Source of the DNA: Thermoflexales bacterium
Lineage (GTDB): Bacteria > Chloroflexota > Anaerolineae > Fen-1058
Assembly: GCA_030834835.1 (NCBI GenBank)
Contig: JAUQXD010001319.1
Location: 1 to 10,233 of the forward strand
DNA length: 10,233 nucleotides
Direction: 5' to 3'
The translations under genes and the position numbers were made by a program. Shown one piece after another: positions 1 to 5,516 of the stretch. Position 1 is the stretch's first letter, and each line of letters opens with the position of its first letter. The notes below the pieces were generated by a model. It did not search any database and was not told the DNA's origin. It saw only the letters and a program-made list of their open reading frames with translations.

Positions 1-88
1 GCGCTTGAACCGCCACCGTCTCGTCGGCGTCAAGAGCATCTAGCAGCATCGCAGGGATAAGTTCCAGGGTCGCGTTACAGTCCAACAC
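1..88 (-). CDS. Putative anti-sigma factor, N-terminal fragment (runs off left edge)
   Basis: A reading frame from a GTG at 88 stays open to the window edge (29 codons) and reads MLDCNATLELIPAML, then LDALDADETVAVQA. This is the usual opening of zinc-finger anti-sigma factors of the RskA/ChrR type: a Cys, then a Leu/Pro helix, then an acidic 'LDADE..AVQA' helix that normally leads into the H-x3-C-x2-C zinc site, which lies outside the window. A GAGGAA-like ribosome site sits about 9-10 bases upstream (98-102). The gene follows an ECF sigma gene on the same strand with an 80-base gap, the normal partner arrangement: the membrane-bound anti-sigma would hold the sigma factor inactive until a signal arrives. 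The non-ATG start and the missing C-terminal part leave room for doubt; a TTG one codon later is also possible. Confidence 0.6.
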   Translation of the reverse strand, partial: MLDCNATLELIPAMLLDALDADETVAVQA

Positions 89-168
89 AGTTCAGTTTCC
101 TCATCGCCTATCTATACGCACCGGCCGGGTTGTTAGATTGAAATAATCAAATGACAATTTCTTAACAC

Positions 169-744
169 TTATGTGTTCAGGTCCGCGCCAATGCGCTGCA
201 ACTCATCGCGCATCTTCAGCATACCCAGCCGCATCCGAGTCTGGACGGTACCTAGCGGCGTCGACGTCTTGTCCGCGATTTCCTGCTGCGTCAGCCCGCC
301 AAAGTAGGCCAATTCCAGCGCCTCACGCTGCGCGTCCGGCAGTTGGGCCAGCACGCCGCGCACCACCGCGCGCCGCTGGCGGACATCCACCACATCTTCC
401 AGTGGATCAGGCCCGCTGGTCTTGATGGCCTCGTCCAGTTCCACCGACGACCCTTCCGGGCGAACGTTGAGGCGGCGCAGTTCGTCGATGGCCCGATGCC
501 GAGCCACGCTGGTCAGCCACGCCACAAAGCGGCCGCGCTCTTCCACGAACGAGCCGGCCGCCCGCCAGACGCTGACAAAGGCATCCATGACGATTTCCTC
601 GGCCAGGGTGCGCTCACCGACGACGCGCAGCGCCAGGCTGTAGACCAGCCGGCTGTAGCGGTCGTATAACGTGCTGAGCGCGGCTTCATCACGCCGTGCT
701 ACCAAGATCACCAACGCAGAATCGTCAAGCTTCGTATAGTCCAC
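169..744 (-). CDS. ECF-family RNA polymerase sigma factor (SigK-like)
   Basis: This 191-residue protein directs RNA polymerase to a stress or envelope regulon. Sigma region 2 spans about residues 26-92 (LYDRYSRLVYSLALRV, then the core-binding and -10-recognising AEEIVMDAFVSVWR and FVAWLTSVARHRAIDELRR). Region 4 spans about 129-183 (LPDAQREALELAYFGGLTQQEIADKTSTPLGTVQTRMR), with a clear helix-turn-helix for the -35 element. The length is normal for the family. The start is a GTG; no in-frame ATG precedes the conserved part and no Shine-Dalgarno sequence is seen. Instead TACAAT lies 7 bases upstream, which suggests a leaderless message. The stop codon sits in the loop of a small palindrome (165-178). 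The next gene downstream looks like its anti-sigma factor. Exact ECF group assignment needs a profile search. Confidence 0.93.
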   Translation of the reverse strand: MDYTKLDDSALVILVARRDEAALSTLYDRYSRLVYSLALRVVGERTLAEEIVMDAFVSVWRAAGSFVEERGRFVAWLTSVARHRAIDELRRLNVRPEGSSVELDEAIKTSGPDPLEDVVDVRQRRAVVRGVLAQLPDAQREALELAYFGGLTQQEIADKTSTPLGTVQTRMRLGMLKMRDELQRIGADLNT

Positions 745-751
745 GGCGCAA

Positions 752-757
752 ATTGTA
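752..757 (-). promoter_or_regulatory. -10 element for the ECF sigma gene, leaderless type
   Basis: TACAAT on the minus strand ends 7 bases before the GTG start of the sigma gene, so transcription would begin at or next to the start codon. No convincing -35 hexamer is present at the usual spacing. A matching element, also TACAAT and 6 bases from its ATG, serves the divergent gene at 868. Confidence 0.4.
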
Positions 758-765
758 ACATATGC

Positions 766-846
766 AATTCATAATGCACAGTGCATAATTCATAATGACA
801 TACGGGAGCGCCTTCGGTATGCACTATGAATTAAGCATTATGAATT
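766..846. repeat. Inverted pair of 7-bp-period repeat arrays
   Basis: The left half (766-800) is five tandem heptads: aattcat, aatgcac, agtgcat, aattcat, aatgaca. The right half (818-845) is four heptads in inverted orientation: tatgcac, tatgaat, taagcat, tatgaat. The outer 12 bases (766-777 and 835-846) are perfect inverted copies, so the 81 bases can fold into one long imperfect hairpin. It fills the gap between the divergent sigma and DUF309 genes, between their two TACAAT elements. Confidence 0.8.
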
Positions 847-855
847 TGAGTCTGG

Positions 856-861
856 TACAAT
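856..861 (+). promoter_or_regulatory. -10 element for the DUF309 fusion gene, leaderless type
   Basis: TACAAT ends 6 bases before the ATG at 868 and no ribosome-binding site is present. This fits a leaderless transcript whose first codon is near the 5' end. The -35 region falls inside the flanking repeat array and shows no good hexamer. Confidence 0.4.
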
Positions 862-867
862 CTTTTC

Positions 868-1629
868 ATGGACACTCAATCTTCCATCGTGATGCTGGTT
901 CCCAATTTGATGTTTGCCACACGAATCGAAGATGTCGCGCATAAAAACGGTGCGGCGGTTATCTCGCCATCCGATCGAGCCAGCTTCCTCAACGTGCTGC
1001 TGAACGGCGCGCGCCTTGTGCTGATCGATGCGAACTCGCTGGATCCGGCCGGGCTGGAGTGGATAGCCGTCGCCAAAGACAATCCCGCCAGCGAGGTCGT
1101 GCCCATCATCGCGTTTGGCTCGCACACCGATCTGACGCTGCGCGACCGCTGCCTGACCGCGGGCATCGATCGCTACATGGCGCGCTCAAACTTCGTGGAA
1201 GGTTTGCCGGAGATCATCGCGGCGGCCGTGCGCGAAACGACTGATGATCCGTGCAGCGAACCGTTGCCCGAAGGCGTGATCCGCGGGTTGGAAGAATTCA
1301 ATGAAGGCAAATACTTCGAGCAGCATGAAACGCTGGAACTCGTGTGGCGCGCAGAGATGCGGCCCATTCGCGATCTGTATCGCGGCGTCCTGCAGATCGG
1401 TGTGGGCTGCCTGCAGATTGAGCGGGGCAATGCCATCGGCGCGCTCAAGATGATCGATCGCGCCGTGCGCTGGCTGCAACCTTTTCGCCCCGCATGCCAG
1501 ACGATCGACGTCGATCGTCTGCTGGCCGACACCGCCCGCCTCCGCAACGAGATCGAGCGCGCGGGGTTAGATCACCCTGAGCGCGTCAATCGGGCGCTCT
1601 TTCCGAGAGTATTCCTGGTCAGAGAGTAG
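868..1629 (+). CDS. Receiver-like domain fused to DUF309
   Basis: A 253-residue two-domain protein. Residues 1-122 resemble a response-regulator receiver fold: a beta strand (IVMLVP), a strand ending in Asp54 (LVLIDAN) where receivers are phosphorylated, a strand VVPIIAFGS at about 77-85, and a final GIDRYMAR segment. The acidic pair that normally binds Mg2+ near residue 10 is replaced (LVPNLMF), so this is probably a pseudo-receiver. Residues about 143-206 match the DUF309 helical domain: FNEGKYFEQHETLELVWR, then RGVLQIGVGCLQIERGN and GALKMIDRAVRWLQPF. DUF309 has no established activity; the conserved E-x-H-E patch suggests metal or ligand binding. The gene stands alone, divergent from the sigma gene and 108 bases ahead of fabL. 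Function unknown. Confidence 0.85.
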   Translation: MDTQSSIVMLVPNLMFATRIEDVAHKNGAAVISPSDRASFLNVLLNGARLVLIDANSLDPAGLEWIAVAKDNPASEVVPIIAFGSHTDLTLRDRCLTAGIDRYMARSNFVEGLPEIIAAAVRETTDDPCSEPLPEGVIRGLEEFNEGKYFEQHETLELVWRAEMRPIRDLYRGVLQIGVGCLQIERGNAIGALKMIDRAVRWLQPFRPACQTIDVDRLLADTARLRNEIERAGLDHPERVNRALFPRVFLVRE

Positions 1630-1639
1630 ATTGGCGCAC

Positions 1640-1732
1640 TGGTAAATGGGTACATTAGTAAATTGGTAAATTAGTGGCATGCCGATCGACCAATCACCAA
1701 TTTACCAATCTTCTAACTTACCAATCTACCAA
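1640..1732. repeat. Inverted pair of GGTAAAT / TACCAAT arrays with 7-8 bp period
   Basis: The gap between the DUF309 gene and fabL is almost all repeat. The left half (about 1640-1677) consists of variants of ggtaaat and attggtaa; the right half (1689-1732) consists of variants of accaatc, ttctaac and taccaac. Segment 1662-1677 pairs with 1694-1709 at 14 of 16 positions, giving a hairpin with a 16-base loop. The array runs up to 5 bases before the ATG of fabL, leaving no normal ribosome site in front of it. Confidence 0.75.
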
Positions 1733-1737
1733 CCCCC

Positions 1738-2511
1738 ATGGAGCACACCTTGAACTTCACGGACAAAATCGTCGTCATCACCGGATCAGGGCGAGGCATC
1801 GGACGGGCCATCGCCCTTCACTTTGCCCAATTGGGCGCGGATGTGGTCGTCAACTTCTTCCGTAATCGCCAGCCCGCCGAGGACACCGCCCGCGAGATCG
1901 AAGCGCTGGGCCGCCGCGCGCTCGTCGTCAAAGCCGACGTGGGCGAACCGGACGGCATTGAAAAATTGATCGATGAAACAGTGGCCGGTTTCGACGGCCT
2001 GGATTATCTCGTGTGTAATGCCGCGTCCGGTTACAATCGATCGGTGATGGAGCAGAAGATCAAGGGCTGGGACTGGACGCTGAACATCAATGCGCGATCG
2101 GTCTTGTTCCTCTCGCAAAAAGCCGCACCCATCATGCAGGCGCGCGGCGGCGGCGCGATCGTCAGCATTAGCAGCTTAGGCTCGATCCGCGTGTTGCCCG
2201 AATACGTGGTCGTAGGTGCAAGCAAAGCCGCGCTGGAAGCGGTGACACGCTATCTGGCGGTGGAACTCGCACCTATGGGTGTAGTCGTGAATGCTGTAAG
2301 CGGCGGCGTGGTGGAGACGGATGCGCTGAAGCACTTCCGCGCCACTCAGGACAACAACATTCTCGTCACCGCAGCCGATCGGACCCCGGCGGGCCGCATC
2401 GTGGAGCCGCAGGATGTGGCGAATGTCGTGGCCTTCCTCTGCACGCCGCAAGCGGAGATGATCCGCGGTCAGACGATTGTGGTGGATGGGGGCTATACTT
2501 TACTGATCTAA
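1738..2511 (+). CDS. fabL: Enoyl-[acyl-carrier-protein] reductase III (FabL-type SDR)
   Basis: This 257-residue short-chain dehydrogenase/reductase should carry out the last, NADPH-dependent reduction of each fatty-acid elongation cycle (trans-2-enoyl-ACP to acyl-ACP) in the cytoplasm. The Rossmann motif TGSGRGIG is at 15-22, NAASG at 94-98, and the catalytic pair at Tyr156 and Lys163 (Y-x6-K) with Ser145/Ser146 nearby. Several blocks are close to Bacillus FabL as I recall it: WDWTLNINAR, GGGAIVSISSLGSIR, SKAALEAVTRYLAVEL, VNAVSGG, TDALKHF, TPAGR and MIRGQTIVVDGG. They set it apart from generic FabG. FabL enzymes tolerate triclosan. No Shine-Dalgarno precedes the ATG at 1738. A TTG at 1750 has GGAG six bases upstream and gives an N-terminus closer to FabL length, so the true start may be 1750. 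Confidence 0.88.
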   Translation: MEHTLNFTDKIVVITGSGRGIGRAIALHFAQLGADVVVNFFRNRQPAEDTAREIEALGRRALVVKADVGEPDGIEKLIDETVAGFDGLDYLVCNAASGYNRSVMEQKIKGWDWTLNINARSVLFLSQKAAPIMQARGGGAIVSISSLGSIRVLPEYVVVGASKAALEAVTRYLAVELAPMGVVVNAVSGGVVETDALKHFRATQDNNILVTAADRTPAGRIVEPQDVANVVAFLCTPQAEMIRGQTIVVDGGYTLLI

Positions 2512-2605
2512 TGACAAATGACCAATGAAGAATGACAAAAGCGGAGCGCTGGTTGACAGCGGCTCCGCTTTTCGTTTGTCATTTGCTCATTCTTAATTTG
2601 TCATT
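2510..2605. repeat. Inverted pair of AATGACA heptad arrays between convergent genes
   Basis: Four tandem heptads (aatgaca, aatgacc, aatgaag, aatgaca) occupy 2510-2537. An inverted set (tgtcattt, gctcatt, cttaatt, tgtcatt) occupies 2577-2605. A transcription terminator stem is nested between them. Both flanking genes end inside the arrays: two bases of the fabL TAA come from the first heptad, and the TGA of the gene ending at 2601 is in the last one. Confidence 0.85.
2537..2572. terminator. Bidirectional rho-independent terminator
   Basis: AAAAGCGGAG (2537-2546) pairs with CTCCGCTTTT (2563-2572), extended by CGCT/AGCG (2547-2550 with 2558-2561) past one bulged G, leaving a 7-base loop. The A-run on one side and T-run on the other give a U-tract in both directions, so it can end fabL (plus strand) and the OsmC unit (minus strand). 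Confidence 0.88.
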
Positions 2606-2897
2606 TAATCAAGGCGTTTTCCGGCAACTTGCTCAGTTCGCTTTCGGAGAATTCCAGTTCGCCGATGAGGTGTAAAACGTCCACCTCGCCGTCATAGCGA
2701 TAGCGGCGTCGAATCCAGCCGCGGCCCGCGTACGGGCGATAGATGATTTCAAACACGATCTCCAGCCGCGACATGGTCTCACTGACCGTGATCAGCCAGG
2801 CGGGTTTGAAGTCGCGCACGACGGGCGTCAGTTTGACATCGCGGCGGGCGCGCAGTTGATCAATCGTATCGATGACATCGGCTTCAGCAGCGGGCAT
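2601..2897 (-). CDS. Small protein of unknown function
   Basis: A 98-residue protein I do not recognise. It begins MPAAEADVIDTIDQLRARRD and continues into a probable beta-rich core (KPAWLITVSETMSRLEIVFEIIYRPYAGRGWIRRRYRYDGEVDVLHLIGE) rich in Arg and Tyr, ending in a short acidic helix. No signal peptide, membrane segment or Cys is present. I chose the ATG at 2897 because GAGG at 2906-2909 lies 8 bases upstream; a GTG at 2906 would overlap that ribosome site. The start is 26 bases after the OsmC stop, so the two genes are probably co-transcribed, which loosely ties it to peroxide or thiol stress. The stop codon falls in the repeat array shared with fabL. Confidence 0.7.
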   Translation of the reverse strand: MPAAEADVIDTIDQLRARRDVKLTPVVRDFKPAWLITVSETMSRLEIVFEIIYRPYAGRGWIRRRYRYDGEVDVLHLIGELEFSESELSKLPENALIK

Positions 2898-2923
2898 GGT
2901 CTTCACCTCAAGCGAATTTGCGG

Positions 2924-3367
2924 TTAGGCCAATAGTTTAGCCGAGAGCGTCAAACTCTGCAAGCCGGGCGCGAGCAACGCCGACACGGGGCACGTTTCTT
3001 TGGTCTGAGCCGCGATCGTTTGGAACTGCTCGTCGTCGATGCCGGGAATCTGCGCTTCGGTGTCCAGATGAATGCTGATGACGCGGAAGCCCGCGTCGGT
3101 GCGCGTCATGCTGAGCGAGGCCGTGGTATGGATGGCGGCCGGTGTAAAGCCGGCACGCCCCAGGCTGCCCGACAACGCCATGCTAAAACAGGCCGCCTCC
3201 GCCGCCGCGATCAACTCTTCGGGATTCGCGCCCGGTGCGTCTTCAAAGCGCGCCGAAAACGTGAGCGGTGTGTTCTGCAGGGCGCGGCTCGTCGTGGTGG
3301 CCGTACCCGTCCCGCTCTTCAAATCGCCTTGCCACGTCGCGTTGGCTGTTCGTACAATGTCTGCCAT
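2924..3367 (-). CDS. osmC: OsmC-family organic hydroperoxide reductase
   Basis: A 147-residue thiol peroxidase that reduces organic hydroperoxides with a Cys pair. The peroxidatic Cys60 is in AEAACFSMALS, the resolving Cys126 in KETCPVSALL, and the conserved Arg40 and the Glu50/51 region (RFEDAPGANPEELI) are in place. From memory the layout tracks E. coli OsmC closely from the first residues (ATWQGDLKSGTG matching AHWEGDIKRGKG), more so than Ohr. That match supports the ATG at 3367. An ATG at 3376 (adding MNI) is 5 bases from AAGG and is a fair alternative. The gene has its own promoter with an operator-like dyad and is probably co-transcribed with the small gene at 2601-2897. Electron donors (lipoamide or similar) cannot be told from sequence. 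Confidence 0.93.
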   Translation of the reverse strand: MADIVRTANATWQGDLKSGTGTATTTSRALQNTPLTFSARFEDAPGANPEELIAAAEAACFSMALSGSLGRAGFTPAAIHTTASLSMTRTDAGFRVISIHLDTEAQIPGIDDEQFQTIAAQTKETCPVSALLAPGLQSLTLSAKLLA

Positions 3368-3388
3368 GATATTCATTTCTCCCTTGTG

Positions 3389-3411
3389 AAGTATGCTACT
3401 TAAAAAGTATA
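3389..3411 (-). promoter_or_regulatory. OsmC promoter with two overlapping palindromes
   Basis: On the minus strand TATACT (3411-3406) is preceded by TGT, giving an extended -10; no good -35 is seen. Two overlapping 13-bp palindromes cover it: AAGTA-TGC-TACTT (3389-3401) and TACTT-AAA-AAGTA (3397-3409). The three half-sites are spaced exactly 8 bp apart. Sites of TACT/AGTA type are bound by HxlR/YodB-like redox repressors and some MarR proteins, so a repressor here could block the -10. The binder is not in the window as far as can be seen. Confidence 0.55.
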
Positions 3412-3429
3412 ACACGCTTTAGGGAGGAT

Positions 3430-3480
3430 TGATGAGTCCCATAGGGATGCTTCGCGATGACGAGTAACGAGTGACGAGTG
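3430..3480. repeat. Dispersed 28-bp-type unit followed by GTGACGA heptads
   Basis: Bases 3430-3464, read on the minus strand, are a diverged copy of the 28-bp unit found twice in tandem at 8603-8658 (core GCATCCCTATGGGACT here). It runs directly into heptads gatgacg, agtaacg, agtgacg, agtg (3456-3480). The array ends 11 bases from the stop codon of the exporter gene. Confidence 0.7.
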
Positions 3481-3490
3481 GCTCAATAAA

Positions 3491-4465
3491 TCAGGCGCTC
3501 TCGGCCAGTCGATTGTCGGCCCGTTCGACAGCCATCGCCGCCGGTTGTTGTGCGCGGGGCTGACCCTGATTCAACGTGATCAGCACCACCGCCGCAATGA
3601 TGATGGCCGCCGCGATCAACGTGCGCGTACTCAACGCTTCACCCGCCAGCAACCAGCCCAAAAACACCGCCACTACCGGATTCACAAAGGCGTACGTCGC
3701 CACCTTGGCTGGCGTTGTGACCTTGAGCAGCCACACATACGCCGTGAAGCCCAGCAGTGATCCAAAGATCACCAGATAGCCCAGCGACGCGACGGACAAC
3801 AGGGTCACGTTTTCCAATCGGATTTGAGCACCCTGCCCCAACAACAGGCCGACCACCAACATCAGGCCGCCGCCCATCAACATTTCCATCGCCGTGGCGA
3901 GTAGGGCGTTCGACGGCATCGCGGCCCGTCGAGAGTACAACGAACCGATCGACCACGAGAGAGCGGCCAGGATCAGAATCACCGTGCCCACCGGATTGAT
4001 CGCTTCCGCCGATGATCCGGGCGCGGCGATCAGACCGATGCCGATCACGCCCATACCAACGCCGATGGCGACTCCGCGCGTGGGCCGCACCCGATCGCCC
4101 CACTTCCAATTCAAGAGCACCATCCACAATGGCACGGTGGCGATGACCAGCGCGGCCAGGCTCGACGGTACGAATTGCTCGGCTACCATCACGCCGCCAT
4201 TGCCGCCAAACAGCAGCAGGCCGCCCGCGATCAACGTCGAGCGCCACTGCACGCGCGTGGGTGCGGCTACACCGCGCAGCCGCAACATCGCATACAATAA
4301 CCCGCCCGCGATCAAGAAGCGCACGCCGCCCATCAGGTACGGCGGAATCGTTTCGATGGCGAAGCGAATCGCCAGATAAGTAGAACCCCAGATCAGATAC
4401 ACCGCCGCAAACGCGATGACGATGCGCCACCGCAATGGCAGCGCCGCAAAATTGAATTTTCTCAT
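3491..4465 (-). CDS. yedA: EamA/DMT-family inner-membrane exporter, YedA-like
   Basis: A 324-residue drug/metabolite transporter with two EamA repeats and about ten membrane helices. The first begins at residue 14 (RIVIAFAAVYLIWGSTYLAIRFAIETIPPYLMGGVRFL); the second repeat begins near residue 157 (VGTVILILAALSWSIGSLYSRRAAM). Conserved blocks such as GGNGGVMVAEQFVPSSLAAL, ATVPLWMVLL and YAFVNPVVAVFLGWLLAGEALS resemble E. coli YedA more than RhaT or YdcZ types. Members export small metabolites; the substrate here is unknown. AGGGGA lies about 5 bases before the ATG, supporting the start. The C-terminal tail after about residue 297 is polar and cytoplasmic. A strong hairpin sits between it and the upstream gene, so it probably has its own transcript. 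Confidence 0.9.
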   Translation of the reverse strand: MRKFNFAALPLRWRIVIAFAAVYLIWGSTYLAIRFAIETIPPYLMGGVRFLIAGGLLYAMLRLRGVAAPTRVQWRSTLIAGGLLLFGGNGGVMVAEQFVPSSLAALVIATVPLWMVLLNWKWGDRVRPTRGVAIGVGMGVIGIGLIAAPGSSAEAINPVGTVILILAALSWSIGSLYSRRAAMPSNALLATAMEMLMGGGLMLVVGLLLGQGAQIRLENVTLLSVASLGYLVIFGSLLGFTAYVWLLKVTTPAKVATYAFVNPVVAVFLGWLLAGEALSTRTLIAAAIIIAAVVLITLNQGQPRAQQPAAMAVERADNRLAESA

Positions 4466-4492
4466 GCTATCCCCTGTAATCAGCGTGTCTTA

Positions 4493-4545
4493 GCAGAGGG
4501 CGGCTCCCACGCCGCCGGATCCGACAGCATGGGAGCCGCCTCTGC
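4493..4545. repeat. Strong intergenic hairpin without U-tract
   Basis: Bases 4493-4509 and 4530-4545 are inverted copies (GCAGAGG then CGGCTCCCA), 16 bp paired with one bulged G and a 20-base loop. It lies in the 115-base gap between the DinB-like gene and the exporter gene, both on the minus strand. No T-run follows in either direction, so it looks like a dispersed palindromic element or a processing/attenuation stem rather than a classical terminator. Confidence 0.7.
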
Positions 4546-4580
4546 CTGTTATTGATGAAGGCCCAATCTTACCACGAAGG

Positions 4581-5102
4581 TTACGCGCTCTCTGCCGCAA
4601 CCGCCGCGTTTTGTGCGGCCAGCCACGCCCGCACGCTGATGATGTGATCGCGGTAGTGCCCAAAGGTGTCGCCCTCGATCAGATCGAAGACGATCCAATC
4701 GACTCCGGCCGGGCGCGTGAACTCCAGCGAATACAAATCCTCGTCGCGCAATCTTTGCACGACGTCAAGGCTCCGCAGAAACGATGCCTGCGATTCGTGA
4801 ACGACCTCGGCCAACGGATGCGCGTGATAGCGTTGATAGATCAAAGCGTTCTCTTGATCAATCTCCATGCCCTTGTACGGCGAGGTGGGCAGCGGCTCAC
4901 CCCGCTCGATCGCACCCGTCACCTCGGTGGCCCAATTTTCGAAGTAGGTGAGATGCGCGATGAGGTCCTTGATCGACCAGTCGCCAGCGACGCCGGGCTG
5001 CTCCCAGCGCCCTTCGCCGACCTCGGCTAACAGGGCGTCCCAGTCCGATCGGGCCGCGCGCATGGCCGCTACGAGTTGCTTCACTGTCAATTGCTCCGTC
5101 AT
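4581..5102 (-). CDS. DinB/ClbS-like four-helix metalloprotein
   Basis: A 173-residue helical-bundle protein. The DinB-superfamily metal triad is visible as His50 (KDLIAHLTYFENW) and His149/His153 (FGHYRDHI), and the N-terminal helix ends in the typical DWSIKDL motif. Family members include thiol-dependent isomerases/transferases (bacillithiol or mycothiol linked), the ClbS/DfsB type that hydrolyses a genotoxin cyclopropane, and many damage-inducible proteins of unknown substrate. The sequence does not settle which. I chose the ATG at 5102 because AAGGAG lies 7 bases upstream; an in-frame ATG at 5144 has no such site. The gene begins 26 bases after the small gene at 5129-5371, so both should be expressed from the regulated divergent promoter at 5443-5471. 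Confidence 0.85.
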   Translation of the reverse strand: MTEQLTVKQLVAAMRAARSDWDALLAEVGEGRWEQPGVAGDWSIKDLIAHLTYFENWATEVTGAIERGEPLPTSPYKGMEIDQENALIYQRYHAHPLAEVVHESQASFLRSLDVVQRLRDEDLYSLEFTRPAGVDWIVFDLIEGDTFGHYRDHIISVRAWLAAQNAAVAAESA

Positions 5103-5128
5103 GTCGAGTCTCCTTGAGTGTGAAATCG

Positions 5129-5371
5129 TTATCGAGTTTGACAATCGCGTTCAGTCGCAGCCTGCAAGGCCGCCAGTGTTACGGCCGCTTTGTGCTGCGC
5201 TTGCAGCCGCTGCCCGGTGATAATCAACTGCTGCCCCAGCCAGTTGAGCCAGCGCCATCGATCGGGCTGCGGAACGGCCGCTTGAGCGAGTCGTTCGGCT
5301 TCGGCCTGGCAACGCAACTCACACTGATGCTCGGCCGCCAGGTGTTGGATCGTCCAATCGTTGTAAAACAT
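5129..5371 (-). CDS. Small Trp/Gln-rich protein of unknown function
   Basis: An 80-residue, mostly helical, soluble-looking protein: MFYNDWTIQHLAAEHQ, then a Cys-containing helix (CELRCQAEAERLAQ), a Pro/Trp turn (PQPDRWRWLNWLG) and a long Gln/Ala-rich helix. I do not recognise a family. The ATG at 5371 has GGAGG 7 bases upstream and is preferred over the GTG at 5398. It is the first gene of a two-gene unit with the DinB-like protein (26-base gap) and is transcribed away from the CGNR regulator. It could be a partner or accessory of the DinB-like protein, but that is only inferred from position. Confidence 0.72.
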   Translation of the reverse strand: MFYNDWTIQHLAAEHQCELRCQAEAERLAQAAVPQPDRWRWLNWLGQQLIITGQRLQAQHKAAVTLAALQAATERDCQTR

Positions 5372-5413
5372 CGCCCACCTCCAGAACATTTGCTCCACTT
5401 GACGCCGCTATGC

Positions 5414-5490
5414 TAACCTGATAAACTAAATTTGATGGTTATAGAATATCACAGTTCGTGTAACCTGTCAATTAGTTTTTGATGGTTATA
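5414..5490. promoter_or_regulatory. Two 30-bp direct repeats, candidate operators in a divergent promoter
   Basis: Bases 5414-5443 and 5461-5490 are direct repeats, start to start 47 bp. Both begin TAACCTG and end TTTGATGGTTATA, with only the middle differing. Each copy is itself a weak dyad (TAACC near the left end, GGTTA near the right). They bracket the minus-strand promoter, one covering the -10/+1 side and the other the -35, and lie just upstream of the CGNR regulator gene. They are good candidates for its binding sites. Confidence 0.65.
5443..5471 (-). promoter_or_regulatory. Sigma-70 promoter for the small gene/DinB-like operon
   Basis: On the minus strand TTGACA (5471-5466) and TATTCT (5448-5443) are separated by exactly 17 bases, a near-consensus housekeeping promoter. 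Transcription would start near 5436, about 65 bases before the ATG at 5371. Both hexamers touch the 30-bp direct repeats. Confidence 0.75.
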
Positions 5491-5516
5491 CAAGATTTTG
5501 ACGAGGGCGTGACACG

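Noticed and set aside
165..178. AACAC-TTAT-GTGTT palindrome at the sigma-factor stop codon as a terminator
   Set aside because: The stem is only 5 bp, AT-rich and not followed by a T-run. The next gene (anti-sigma) would be expected on the same transcript.
3639..4430. 263-codon minus-strand frame overlapping the exporter gene
   Set aside because: It is a shifted frame of the EamA transporter. The translation is Arg/Gly/Asp-rich and lacks membrane helices or a ribosome site.
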